DNA of 45,431 bases, taken from the NCBI RefSeq assembly GCF_000376785.1, contig NZ_AQXX01000088.1:1-45431 (forward strand). The letters are read 5' to 3'. This document shows, piece by piece, positions 15,667 through 24,932 of this stretch; within the stretch, counting starts at the first letter, position 1; each line of letters starts with the position of its first letter. A program made the translations under genes and the position numbers. The DNA comes from Hahella ganghwensis DSM 17046. Lineage in GTDB: Bacteria > Pseudomonadota > Gammaproteobacteria > Pseudomonadales > Oleiphilaceae. A model generated the notes under the pieces. It had not been told where the DNA came from and made no database searches. It saw nothing but the letters and a program-made list of their open reading frames with translations.

Positions 15667-18195
15667 ATGATTAGAAGATGTAAGTTCCTGGTTGTTCTGG
15701 GACTGATGCTGAGTTTTGCCAATCTGACTTGGGGAGAAGCGCCTGGATCATCGCAACGCCCCTCTTCGGGCTCGTCCGCGGTACCTCTGTATCAATTTGA
15801 TATTCCCGCCGGCCCCCTTGGTCCTGCGTTAAACCGGTTGGCGATGGAGGCGGGTCTGGTGATGTATTTTGATCCTTACCTGGTTCAGGGCAAGGAAACG
15901 ATGGGCATACAGGGGCGTTACTCCATCACCCAGGGATTCTCTGCGTTGCTGAAGGGGTCCGGACTCATCGCCATCCGCAGCGCTTCCGGGCATTACACAG
16001 TGAGCCCGGTGATCTCGGGTGAATCATCGCCATCAGAAGTGTTTGTGACATTGGACGCCCTGGAAGTCTATGCCAGCACAGAGACTGGTAAGGTCTACCA
16101 GACGCCCGCTGCAGTCAGCGTCGTTAGCCAGGAACAGATAAAGCGTCTGCCGCCCAGAAATACGTCCGATGTGCTCACTGCTGTCCCCGGTGTCAATACT
16201 TCTCAAAGTCGCCAGGACCCCGGAGTTTCAGTGAACATTCGTGGATTGCAGGACTTCGGACGGGTCAACATGATGATTGATGGCACCCGACAAAATTTCC
16301 AGCGCAGCGGCCATGGGTCTAACGGTGCTCTGTACATGGACCCTCAATTACTGGGAGGTGTAGAGGTATCCAAGGGGCCGTCGTCGACACTGGGCGGAGC
16401 AGCAGTCATTGGGGGCGTCGTAAACTTCCGGACACTGGAATTTGAAGACCTCGTATCGGACGACAAAGATTATGGCGGTCGTTTAAATGCCACCACAGGC
16501 AGCAACGCCTATCACTTTTCCGGCAGTTTGGCCGGCGCGGCCAGAATAACCGAGGATCTTGATCTGGTGATCGCTGCGGGCCGCAAAAATGTCGGCGCCT
16601 TTGAGAAGGGTCGACAGGGCGGCAATGCGGACAACGGAAGTTACTGGGAAGGCACCAGTCAGTATACCGGCCAGGATCAATGGTCAGGGCTGTTGAAAGG
16701 AACATGGCGTTTTACTGAGGAGCAACAGGTAAAACTGAGCTACATCGGCTTCAATGCCGACTTTGAAGAAGGTAGCAACACGGATGAAGGGGCCATCGAC
16801 AGCAAAAGCAGAATCCGAACGGATACCTTCCTGACCAACTATGAATGGTCCCCATCAACAGACTGGGTTGATCTGAAAAGCAGCCTCTATTATACCCGCA
16901 CCCGAAACGATCAGTACCGCCCGGAAACCCAGGATCCTTCAAACCCCTACGGGGAATTCAACGTACGTTATGAAACCAATACCCTGGGCGGAACATTGGT
17001 GAATCAGTCGCTACTTGATCTACCAGAATACGAGTCAATCATCACCTTCAACTACGGAACAGAGTTTTACTACGACTGGACCCGCCCACAAACAGAACAA
17101 CTCAGTGAAGGCGAAGGCCGCGCAGAGTGGATTTCAGGCCCCACACCCGAGGGCGATCGGTGGCTGACGAGTCTTTTTACCCGAACTGAATTTTCTCACG
17201 CTTCAGGATTGGATCTGATTGCCGGATTACGTTACGACTATTTCAGCCTGGAAGGCAATGGCGAAATGTATGTGGGCTCCATAGACAATCCACCGGGTGT
17301 TCGCCCTTCCTCCACAGCCATTTATACTGACTTCAATGTTGCCCGTCATCAGGGATATTTTTCTCCGACATTTACCGCTGCTTACCAGTTCAAGAATATT
17401 CAGGTTTTTGCCAATTACGGCCTGGGGATTCGTCCACCGTCGATCACCGAAACCCTCATGTGGGGCACGCACGTGGGGAACTCATTTCCTTTTTTCCCGA
17501 ATCCCGGACTGGAACCAGAGCGCTCTCATAATCTGGATGTCGGAATGAACATGCGTTGGCAGGCCCTGCTAGGTAACCAGGATCAATTGAATCTTAAGGC
17601 GGTGTGGTTTGATAACCGGGTGGACAACTACATCACTCAGGCTCAGATCATGGGTCCGGCATCCACCAACAGCAATTCAATGGCCGTCGCTTTCGTCAAT
17701 CTCGAAGATCGGGTAAGGAACTATGGCATCGAGTTTCAGGCCGAATATGAAAGCCGTTATTACTTTGCCGAATTCAGCCTGACCCGTACTCACAGTGATC
17801 TGGGACGTGGCGGCTATGATCCCTTCCCGCTGGGTAGCATTGTCGGATATCCACCTACTGATCATGGTGAAGCTAATGGTGGCGGTCTGATGTATGTCCC
17901 TCCTCCCAGTAAAAAGATTGTGTTTACCAATGGCCTCTATCTGCTTGACCGGTCACTGATCCTGGGGGCTCGGCTTCGTCTTGAGGACAACGAAGGACGC
18001 GGAGGAACGGCATACGAGAGCGTTGTCGACTGGGAAGTCTACGACCTCTGGCTGAGGTATGAGGCAAGCCACTGGCTGACATTAAATGTTGCCGTCGACA
18101 ACCTGACAGATCGCAATTACGCGGAACTTAACGGCACCTCTTATTGGATCGCCCCCGGCCGCACAGCGACAGCCACGATAACTCTGACTTACTGA
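15667..18195 (+). CDS. hasR: HasR-like TonB-dependent heme/hemophore receptor with signalling domain
   Basis: The 842-residue precursor has a signal peptide (1-23), then an STN signalling domain (about 41-115, YQFDIPAGPLGPALNRLAMEAG). A TonB-box-like LDALEVYAS follows, then a plug domain (NIRGLQDFGRVNMMIDGTRQ, VEVSKGPSS, GGVVNFRTL), and a 22-strand barrel ending in an aromatic residue (ITLTY). Plug motifs are those of the hemoglobin/heme receptor group. The heme-receptor FRAP/NPNL region is present as IRPPSITET and NPGLEPERS with His602 between them. Its STN domain pairs with the FecR protein upstream, and hasA lies downstream. The ATG at 15667 gives a proper signal peptide; an upstream GTG at 15550 would not. 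A weak Fur-like sequence overlaps 15655-15670. Confidence 0.88.
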   Translation: MIRRCKFLVVLGLMLSFANLTWGEAPGSSQRPSSGSSAVPLYQFDIPAGPLGPALNRLAMEAGLVMYFDPYLVQGKETMGIQGRYSITQGFSALLKGSGLIAIRSASGHYTVSPVISGESSPSEVFVTLDALEVYASTETGKVYQTPAAVSVVSQEQIKRLPPRNTSDVLTAVPGVNTSQSRQDPGVSVNIRGLQDFGRVNMMIDGTRQNFQRSGHGSNGALYMDPQLLGGVEVSKGPSSTLGGAAVIGGVVNFRTLEFEDLVSDDKDYGGRLNATTGSNAYHFSGSLAGAARITEDLDLVIAAGRKNVGAFEKGRQGGNADNGSYWEGTSQYTGQDQWSGLLKGTWRFTEEQQVKLSYIGFNADFEEGSNTDEGAIDSKSRIRTDTFLTNYEWSPSTDWVDLKSSLYYTRTRNDQYRPETQDPSNPYGEFNVRYETNTLGGTLVNQSLLDLPEYESIITFNYGTEFYYDWTRPQTEQLSEGEGRAEWISGPTPEGDRWLTSLFTRTEFSHASGLDLIAGLRYDYFSLEGNGEMYVGSIDNPPGVRPSSTAIYTDFNVARHQGYFSPTFTAAYQFKNIQVFANYGLGIRPPSITETLMWGTHVGNSFPFFPNPGLEPERSHNLDVGMNMRWQALLGNQDQLNLKAVWFDNRVDNYITQAQIMGPASTNSNSMAVAFVNLEDRVRNYGIEFQAEYESRYYFAEFSLTRTHSDLGRGGYDPFPLGSIVGYPPTDHGEANGGGLMYVPPPSKKIVFTNGLYLLDRSLILGARLRLEDNEGRGGTAYESVVDWEVYDLWLRYEASHWLTLNVAVDNLTDRNYAELNGTSYWIAPGRTATATITLTY

Positions 18196-18254
18196 AAACA
18201 ATGGCCTTTCAAGGCATGACATTGATAAGAAAAGCAATTCAAAGGAGACTCCCA

Positions 18255-19958
18255 GTGTTATTTTCATCATCCATTAGCGTCACTCGTCCTCGTTCGCGCC
18301 CTCGCTCGCTTCGGGGAACCAGGACAATATTCTTTGTCAAAAAACTGCTCTGTTCGATGATGTTGCTTGGGTTGGGAAATGCCGTTGCAGCAGATTTTTC
18401 CCCTGAAGTTCTGCATCGTTTTTCGGTGGAGGCAGCCACCGGCGGTACTGGCGAGCTGGTAGGAGCGAAGCCTCATACCCCGCCCGCATACAACCCTGTT
18501 GACGGCAGGCTCTATGGCGTCACGCCTGAAGGTGGATTGCTGGGCATCTACAGCACCCAATATCGTTTTACACCAGGCGCCGATATTCCTGACTATGAAG
18601 GCCGCTCCAATGAAGTGAGCGTCGTTGGAGGTTTTTATACTGGTTTGGTAGTTAACAGTGACGGTATCGTATTCGGTGGGGCCAATCCTCTGGTGGTTCC
18701 CTCCCCCTTCCCCTACCCGACAGCTGTTACCGGGCTTCTATTTCAATGGTCGGATATCGAAGGCATGAAAAATGCCTTTCCTGGCGAACCAACAAAAACC
18801 GAATATGGCAGCGCATTCGATTTACGGGGCCTGATGGACGTAGATATGGACGGCAATACCTATTTTGGCGGTGGCTCCGGCCGTGCCGGCATGGCGTTGT
18901 ACCGGCGTACTTCCGATGGAGAACTCCAACAGCTTGTCGATTTCTCACGTGCAGAATATGTGCAGGGGTCAGGATCTTCCAGCGTGTACCTAAAAGGCCA
19001 GTATCCGGCAGCGGTTCTCTTCAGTGATATTGATCGCGCCGTTTATGGAATAACCGTCCAGACGCAATCTGGCGGAGCCGGTGATCCAAATTCAGTCCCC
19101 CTTGGAGACGAGGCTGCCGGCACCTTGATTCGTATTGCTGAAGCGGACTTTACCCATGACGGTAGCAGCACGGTAGATGTCCTGCATACCTTTGCCAGGA
19201 ACGCCGAAGGTGAAATTCTGGCCAGTGATTCCGGGCAACACAGTCTTGTTGAAGTGGGTCATTGGCTCTACGGCACCACAAACAAAGCAATTTGGCGAAT
19301 CCGCAAAAATGAACCAGGCAGTTTCACCCTGTTGCATCGCTTCGGCAACGGAGAAGGCGTTGACGCAAATGACGATGGCAGCCAACCACATGGACCTTTG
19401 GTGTTGGCGGAGGATGGCCACCTTTACGGCACTACCCGAACGTCTTTCGCCAAAGGCAGCCCGGCGCAGGCCGGCACCCTGTTTCGTATACGACTGGGAT
19501 CGGAACCGGATCATTCCGACGACACCTATGAACAGCTTCATCAGTTTGATATCGAAACAGATGGCGCGTGGCCGGTCGGACTCACCCCAGGCCCTTCCGC
19601 CAATGGCATTCACACCCTTTACGGGGCCACAGCGCGAGGGGGAAGTACGGGCAACACCCTGACCAACACCAGCGCTGAAGGTCTCGGGACCGTTTACGCT
19701 TTGAACATTAAAATCCCCGGCAACCTGGCGCTGAACGTCGATCAGGAGGAAATCAACTATGGTGACAAAGTGAACCTCACCTGGAACGGCGACTATCTGG
19801 ACAACTGTATAGCCACAGGAGAGTGGGAAGGGGAAAAACTCGTCGACGGCACCGAAACCATTACTCCCAATCAGGTTGGTGAGGCGGTGTATATCCTCGA
19901 TTGTCAGGATATTCACGGTAACGACCTCACGGCAACCGCAAGGGTTCAGGTCAATTAA
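18255..19958 (+). CDS. GloVer-repeat surface protein with Ig-like domain; ends at an in-frame TAA before its anchor
   Basis: The 567-residue product has a long N-terminal leader (signal core VKKLLCSMMLLGLGNAVAA, about 34-52). About seven GloVer-type repeats follow (LYGVTPEGG, YFGGGSGRAGMALYR, LYGTTRTSFAKG...GTLFRI, LYGATARGGSTG...GTVYAL), probably forming a beta-propeller. An Ig-like domain with a Cys pair comes next (from about residue 488). Translation stops at TAA 19956-19958, but the same frame continues with a complete GlyGly-CTERM tail to 20117. The start is GTG 18255, with AAAGGAG 7 nt upstream. It is a paralogue of the 21079-23058 gene and lies between hasR and hasA. As read, the protein would be secreted without its anchor. 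Confidence 0.8.
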   Translation: MLFSSSISVTRPRSRPRSLRGTRTIFFVKKLLCSMMLLGLGNAVAADFSPEVLHRFSVEAATGGTGELVGAKPHTPPAYNPVDGRLYGVTPEGGLLGIYSTQYRFTPGADIPDYEGRSNEVSVVGGFYTGLVVNSDGIVFGGANPLVVPSPFPYPTAVTGLLFQWSDIEGMKNAFPGEPTKTEYGSAFDLRGLMDVDMDGNTYFGGGSGRAGMALYRRTSDGELQQLVDFSRAEYVQGSGSSSVYLKGQYPAAVLFSDIDRAVYGITVQTQSGGAGDPNSVPLGDEAAGTLIRIAEADFTHDGSSTVDVLHTFARNAEGEILASDSGQHSLVEVGHWLYGTTNKAIWRIRKNEPGSFTLLHRFGNGEGVDANDDGSQPHGPLVLAEDGHLYGTTRTSFAKGSPAQAGTLFRIRLGSEPDHSDDTYEQLHQFDIETDGAWPVGLTPGPSANGIHTLYGATARGGSTGNTLTNTSAEGLGTVYALNIKIPGNLALNVDQEEINYGDKVNLTWNGDYLDNCIATGEWEGEKLVDGTETITPNQVGEAVYILDCQDIHGNDLTATARVQVN

Positions 19959-20117
19959 ATCGACACGAATGATGGATCAGAAGGTGAAGACGACAACGGT
20001 GGTGCTTCCAGTGGCGGAGCTTCCGGTGGCGGCGCTATCAACCCCTTGATGATCCTGCTGCTGGGCCTGGCCGGAATCCTTGGCAGAACCTGCAAACACC
20101 CATCTGCCCCAAATTGA
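19959..20117 (+). other. In-frame GlyGly-CTERM tail beyond the stop codon of the GloVer gene
   Basis: Continuing in the same frame after TAA 19956-19958 gives 52 residues to TGA 20115-20117: an acidic linker, a Gly/Ser-rich stretch (GGASSGGASGGGAINP), a hydrophobic helix (LMILLLGLAGILG) and a basic end (RTCKH). This matches the tail of the paralogue downstream. The frame is undamaged, so only one codon separates the gene from a full-length anchored form. Confidence 0.85.
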
Positions 20118-20226
20118 TCTTCAAAATCTCACCATGAGAAATGGCTGAATATTTGGGCAGACATATAAATGGAACAAACGATTTTTCGGGTCAGCCTCCA
20201 ATTAAGGCAGCATCCGAAAAAATAAC

Positions 20227-20246
20227 GGCGGCCCGGCAAGGCCGCC
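20227..20246 (+). other. Perfect stem-loop in the leader upstream of hasA
   Basis: GGCGGCC (20227-20233) and GGCCGCC (20240-20246) form a perfect 7-bp GC stem with a 6-nt loop. No T-run follows, so this is not a standard terminator. It lies 63 bp before the hasA start and could stabilise the hasA message or mark a processing site. Confidence 0.5.
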
Positions 20247-20309
20247 ATAACCTAAGTAGCAAGTTAAAAGCCGCTACCAGTATATAACAGTCATTAAGGA
20301 GAAATCATT

Positions 20310-20963
20310 ATGGCCATTACAGTGACCTATGGCGATACCTTTTACGATTATGACAACGCAACACCTGTGTCCTGGGCTGATCTTGACAGTTTCTTTACTG
20401 CTTACGAAAGCCATTTCGATGTCGCTGATCATAGTGAAAATCCAGGCGCTTTTGCGGGACAGGAAGATCCTGACCCGGTAGTTGATACTGGCATATGGGG
20501 GAATATTTTTGGCCCCTTCTCCGGTACCCAATATGTCCTTGAAGGAGAGGCTGACGGCCTGGATCTCGGATTTATTGTCGAAGCCGCCGATGGCAGCTAC
20601 CTGAACTACACCTTCTTCTCCGGCCCTTCTCACACGATGTACGGCGAAATAGCTTCCATTACTTTCGGTAGCGGTTTGGAGCAGGACTCAACAACTGGAG
20701 AGTACAGCTTCAGCGAAGAACTGGTCAGCATCGACGGTTTGAACAGCATTGGTCTCAACGGTGGGCTGGACGCTAATGGCGATGTCATTGGTCGCAATAC
20801 CGGCAACAACGATACCCATAACCTGATCAATGCACTGAAAGACGGTGATGCCTCTGATCTGGTTAACATCCTCGCCGACAATGGTTATACCGAAGCGAAC
20901 CAGTTGGCTGAAATACTGGGTGTTGCAGAAACCACAGAGTCTGAACTGGCATTTGCTGCCTGA
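20310..20963 (+). CDS. hasA: HasA hemophore (secreted heme-binding protein)
   Basis: This 217-residue protein resembles Serratia HasA throughout: a MAITVTYG start, the FSGTQYVLEG segment, LNYTFFSGPSHTMYGEIASITFG around the heme-binding tyrosine, and a C-terminus (SELAFAA) like the HasA type I secretion signal. By alignment the heme ligands would be Tyr100 and His41, with His108 as the tyrosine's partner. There is no N-terminal signal peptide, as expected for type I export. HasA captures heme, also from hemoglobin, and hands it to HasR. AAGGAG lies 8 nt upstream of the start. It sits between two GloVer genes and upstream of its exporter. At 217 residues it is longer than Serratia HasA (188). 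Confidence 0.93.
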   Translation: MAITVTYGDTFYDYDNATPVSWADLDSFFTAYESHFDVADHSENPGAFAGQEDPDPVVDTGIWGNIFGPFSGTQYVLEGEADGLDLGFIVEAADGSYLNYTFFSGPSHTMYGEIASITFGSGLEQDSTTGEYSFSEELVSIDGLNSIGLNGGLDANGDVIGRNTGNNDTHNLINALKDGDASDLVNILADNGYTEANQLAEILGVAETTESELAFAA

Positions 20964-20986
20964 CTTTAGAATATTTTTGAACCAAC

Positions 20987-21015
20987 GGTGCCTCCTTTAT
21001 AGGGGCACCTTATTC
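20987..21015 (+). terminator. Hairpin after hasA, likely partial terminator
   Basis: GGTGCCTC (20987-20994) pairs with GGGGCACC (21002-21009), 8 bp with one G-U pair and a 7-nt loop, followed by TTATT. A weak terminator here would let hasA be made in excess over the downstream exporter genes, an arrangement known for type I secretion substrates. Confidence 0.5.
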
Positions 21016-21078
21016 AGGCTACGAGCTTGCTTTGTTAAGCGCACCTTTTACACATTCATTTATACAACTGGAAACACC

Positions 21079-23058
21079 ATGGCTGATCTCCCCAAACTGC
21101 GCCCGTTAACTGCTCTGTTATGTCTGCTGGGCACTATGTCCGGTTTACCGGTACAGGCGGAAAGCGCGGATGTCCGGGTCAATTACCTTACCTCATTGCA
21201 CAACAGTGGTCCCAGCGGCTGGCCGGCCGCCTCTTCTCCCCTGGCACCTCCAATAGAGGCGAACAATAAACAACTATATGGACTCGCTAGCGGAGGTATT
21301 TTTACCCTACCAACGACACCTTCCCATTATTCATTGTTCGGAGCCATTCACGAGGATACGGAACTAAGGGATTTTCCCGGAGCCATGGTCGAGAGTTCCT
21401 TAACCGGCCATCATTACGGTAGCGCCTATTCAGGAAAAGCGACCAGCGACTATCAGAGTGATGTCCTGAATGGTGCAGTATTCAGAGTGGAGTTTGACGG
21501 CACGGGATTCGAGCTGCTGGACTCTACCATCGGTACAGTGAAACACCCCAACGGGGCCGTATTACTGGACGAAGAAGACAATCTCTACGGTTTGGATCGC
21601 GGACCGGATAACAATGGACGGCTCTTTAAAGTCTCTCATTCCGGCGAGTTTTCCGTCATTCACCAGTTCAGTGCCGGCCCCGCTGGGCAAATGCAGTTTC
21701 CCAACGGCATGACTTTAGCCAGCAACGGCTGGCTTTACGGTATTACAGCCTATCGAAGAGGCATTCCCTATGTTGATGGCACTCCCACAGACCAAGACAC
21801 GCCGGTAGGTACCCTGTATCGAATTGATCCAAAAGACCCCGACACCTTTGAGATACTGCACACCTTTACCCTAAAAGAAGGGGAAATTCCCTGGTATGAC
21901 CTGGCTTACAACGGTTTGGGGGTTGCCCGTCTGCCAAGTAACGGTGCTACCCTTGCTCATCTGGCGGAAGGCCCTGACGGTTATTTCTACGGCACCACCT
22001 CTATCGGCAGTTGCCTGAGTCAGGGACGATTCGTCAGCGGAACTCTGACTCTCCGGGAAGCTCCGTTGTGTGGAGGCGCCTATCGTGCCACTTTCAGTAA
22101 AAACGGCGAGTCTGCCATGACCAGCCCTTATCCTCACTACGATGGTCCCATGGTTCACGGGGCAATTTATCGCATCGCACCGGATGGCAGTGAATTTACT
22201 ATCCTGCATCGCTTTAACGGCGAAGATGGCAGTCAGCCAAGGGGCTATCTGGCCATTGCTCAAGACGGTTTTCTCTACGGCACCACGTTGAGCGGAGGTC
22301 AACACCAAAGTGATGTTGACCGATATCTACAGGGAGAAAACTATCCCGGCGGACTCTACGACCTCACCTATGACGGTACACTTTACCGGCTCAGGATACC
22401 CGAAATCGACGTCACCGTTGACGGCAAGGTGATTAACAGTGGATTTGAGCACCTGCATTCATTCCGGGCAGGTGTCGCCGAAGACAGTGACGGCAAAGCC
22501 CCGAACGGGGTGTTAATGGGTAGTAGTGGCAAACTTTACGGCACGACAAGATACGGAGGACGAGGTTTTACCAGTGCCAATGGCAAAATCTGGCAGAACG
22601 ACCAGAGTGGCACCGTATTCGAGGTAGACCTACAGGGGGACATTCCCGGAGCCAGCATTAGGATCACTGCCACACCAGGTGTCGCAAAGGCTGGAGAAAC
22701 TGTGCAAATCACCTGGACCACCAATGCAGCTTCCAACTGCATTGCCAGCGGTGGCACACCCAGTGACGGATGGAGTGGCAACCAAAATACAATGGGTAGC
22801 ATCGAAGTCAGTCCTGATCCCGGTGTTTACTACTATACCCTGACCTGCGATGACGATATCAAGGGAGGTCAGGTCGGCGAAGTAGTCCCCCTCAGGGTCG
22901 ATGCAGACGATGTGACCAATGACGGAAATAATGTGAATTATGGAAACGGTGGAGGCAGTTTGTCCCCCTACTCCTTGCTGATCTTACTATTAACCGGTGT
23001 TGCAGCAGGAAGAATCAGGAGGCGTTCAAGCGCTTCCAGTGGAGATATCCTGGCATGA
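21079..23058 (+). CDS. GloVer-repeat surface protein with Ig-like domain and GlyGly-CTERM anchor
   Basis: A 659-residue protein with a signal peptide (LTALLCLLGTMSGLPVQAES). It has about seven GloVer-type repeats (LYGLASGG, LYGLDRGPDNNGRLFKV, FYGTTSIGS, FLYGTTLSGG, KLYGTTRYGGRG...GTVFEV), and an Ig-like domain with a Cys pair (NCIAS...YTLTCDDD). It ends in a GlyGly-CTERM tail: GNGGGSLSP, hydrophobic YSLLILLLTGVAAG, basic RIRRR. The tail implies rhombosortase cleavage and surface attachment or release by type II secretion. Its last 4 bp overlap hasD (ATGA), so it is translationally coupled to the hemophore exporter. Its role in heme uptake is unknown. ATG 21079 was chosen over earlier in-frame starts because it gives the signal peptide. 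Confidence 0.85.
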   Translation: MADLPKLRPLTALLCLLGTMSGLPVQAESADVRVNYLTSLHNSGPSGWPAASSPLAPPIEANNKQLYGLASGGIFTLPTTPSHYSLFGAIHEDTELRDFPGAMVESSLTGHHYGSAYSGKATSDYQSDVLNGAVFRVEFDGTGFELLDSTIGTVKHPNGAVLLDEEDNLYGLDRGPDNNGRLFKVSHSGEFSVIHQFSAGPAGQMQFPNGMTLASNGWLYGITAYRRGIPYVDGTPTDQDTPVGTLYRIDPKDPDTFEILHTFTLKEGEIPWYDLAYNGLGVARLPSNGATLAHLAEGPDGYFYGTTSIGSCLSQGRFVSGTLTLREAPLCGGAYRATFSKNGESAMTSPYPHYDGPMVHGAIYRIAPDGSEFTILHRFNGEDGSQPRGYLAIAQDGFLYGTTLSGGQHQSDVDRYLQGENYPGGLYDLTYDGTLYRLRIPEIDVTVDGKVINSGFEHLHSFRAGVAEDSDGKAPNGVLMGSSGKLYGTTRYGGRGFTSANGKIWQNDQSGTVFEVDLQGDIPGASIRITATPGVAKAGETVQITWTTNAASNCIASGGTPSDGWSGNQNTMGSIEVSPDPGVYYYTLTCDDDIKGGQVGEVVPLRVDADDVTNDGNNVNYGNGGGSLSPYSLLILLLTGVAAGRIRRRSSASSGDILA

Positions 23059-24863
23059 AGGCCGCGACAGCCCGCGGAGCAATCCGCCAGGCATTATTGC
23101 TGCATAAGTCGGCCTTTCGCAGTGTGGGTGTTTTCAGTGCTGTTATCAATCTTCTCATGTTGGTGCCGGCCATTTATATGCTGCAGGTCTATGACCGGGT
23201 GCTGGCATCGGGCAATGGCTATACATTGTTAATGCTGACCTTATTGGCGACAGGTCTCTACATGTTGATGGGAGCACTGGAATGGGTACGAAGCCTGCTG
23301 GTGATCCGTATCGGTGATCAACTTGATTATCATCTCAGCGCAAGGGTCTACAACGCCAGTTTTCGTCATCAGCTCAATGGCGCCCAAACCGACGCTTCAC
23401 AAGGCGTCAATGATCTGAACCAGGTGCGTCAGTTTATGACGGGCAGCACCTTGTTCGCTTTTTTCGATGCGCCCTGGTTTCCGTTTTACCTACTGGTGAT
23501 TTTTCTGTTTCATCCATGGCTGGGGAGTCTCGCCCTGGCTGGAGGAATGCTGCTATTGATCCTGGCCTGTGTCAATGAGCGCTGGTCAAAAAACTCATTA
23601 CAAAAAGCCAGTGAATATATGGCGTCATCCAGTCAGTTGGCCGCCAGCCAATTGCGTCATGCGGAAACGATTGAAGCCATGGGGCTCCTAGGCCAGTTGC
23701 GTCAACGCTGGCAACGCATTCATCGCCAATCTCTCCTTCATCAGAGTGACGCCAGCGAACGCTCGGCCCTTATCAATGCGATAACCAAAACCACTCGGAC
23801 GGCGCTGCAATCTTTTATGCTCGGTCTCGGTGCTTACCTGGCACTGCAAGGAGAAATCACTCCGGGCATGATGGTCGCAGGTTCCATTCTGGTTGGGCGT
23901 ATGCTCTCTCCTGTGGAACAGTTGGTGAGTGTCTGGCGTCAATGGGCCAATACTCAGATTGCCAAGCGCCGCTTGCAAGCGCTGTTAGACGCCTATCCTC
24001 CAAAATCGGCCGGTCTGTCTCTGGCCAAGCCTAAAGGTGCCCTACGAGTAGAAGGCGTTAGTGTGATTGCGCCGGGGGGTAAAATACCAAGCCTGGTGAA
24101 CGTCTCATTTACTTTAGGTGCTGGAGAGGTACTTGGGGTTGTCGGCGCATCTGGATCTGGAAAATCCTCTCTGTTGCGCGCCCTTGTGGGTGCCTGGCCG
24201 CCCAGGTTGGGGAACATTCGTCTGGACGGGGCCGATATTCGGCAATGGGACAAGTCCGAACTGGGGCCAAGTATCGGCTATCTGCCACAGGATGTTTCCC
24301 TCTTCAGCGGTACCGTCGGAGAAAATATCGCCCGGTTTGGCGATCTGGATACTGGCAAAATTGTGGAAGCCGCCAAACTGGCAGGGGTTCATGATTTAAT
24401 TTTAACGCTCCCTGGTGGCTACGACACCATGCTTGCGGAGGGGGGAGCCGGACTATCCGGTGGACAGAAGCAAAGAATCGCCCTGGCCAGAGCCCTGTAT
24501 GGCAAACCTTCTCTCGTCGTACTGGATGAGCCCAACGCCAATCTCGATGAAACCGGTGAAGCCGCATTGGCCAATGCTATCCGACAATTAAAATCCTCAG
24601 GCCAGACCGTAATTCTGGCCACTCATCGGGTCGGCGTACTGGCGCATACCGATAAGATTCTGGCCTTACGCGGCGGGGAACTGCAATCCTTCGATTCAAC
24701 GTCCAAGGTTTTATCCGCACTAAAAGGGCAAAAGGCTCAGACAGGCACTCCCCCTTCGTCACAGCAACCATCGCCTTCGACGCCACCAGACTCCGGCAAT
24801 CCCGGCGTGAAGATCTCTTATCGCTTCGGCGCTCAGACATCGGTACCTGAGGCTCAGGAATAA
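23055..24863 (+). CDS. hasD: HasD-like type I secretion ABC transporter (PrtD family)
   Basis: The 602-residue protein fuses a membrane domain (helices from about 23 to 300) to an ATPase domain. It has Walker A GASGSGKSS with Lys370, the signature LSGGQ at 467-471, and Walker B ending LDEPNANLD with Asp491/Glu492. It lacks an N-terminal peptidase or C39-like domain, as in the PrtD/HasD group that exports proteins with C-terminal signals. The expected substrate is HasA. A Pro/Ser-rich tail of about 40 residues follows the ATPase core. The start overlaps the preceding GloVer gene by 4 bp; hasE follows 69 bp later. Confidence 0.9.
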   Translation: MKAATARGAIRQALLLHKSAFRSVGVFSAVINLLMLVPAIYMLQVYDRVLASGNGYTLLMLTLLATGLYMLMGALEWVRSLLVIRIGDQLDYHLSARVYNASFRHQLNGAQTDASQGVNDLNQVRQFMTGSTLFAFFDAPWFPFYLLVIFLFHPWLGSLALAGGMLLLILACVNERWSKNSLQKASEYMASSSQLAASQLRHAETIEAMGLLGQLRQRWQRIHRQSLLHQSDASERSALINAITKTTRTALQSFMLGLGAYLALQGEITPGMMVAGSILVGRMLSPVEQLVSVWRQWANTQIAKRRLQALLDAYPPKSAGLSLAKPKGALRVEGVSVIAPGGKIPSLVNVSFTLGAGEVLGVVGASGSGKSSLLRALVGAWPPRLGNIRLDGADIRQWDKSELGPSIGYLPQDVSLFSGTVGENIARFGDLDTGKIVEAAKLAGVHDLILTLPGGYDTMLAEGGAGLSGGQKQRIALARALYGKPSLVVLDEPNANLDETGEAALANAIRQLKSSGQTVILATHRVGVLAHTDKILALRGGELQSFDSTSKVLSALKGQKAQTGTPPSSQQPSPSTPPDSGNPGVKISYRFGAQTSVPEAQE

Positions 24864-24932
24864 AACTATCGGGTTCGCCCTTGGTTCTTCTATTAAATCA
24901 CCCAATCACTAGCAAGTTATTTAAGCCATCCT

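Noticed and set aside
19092-19916. A 274-codon minus-strand open frame opposite the first GloVer gene
   Set aside because: It is antisense to a gene with clear domains and has no protein features of its own; long shadow frames are common in such sequence.
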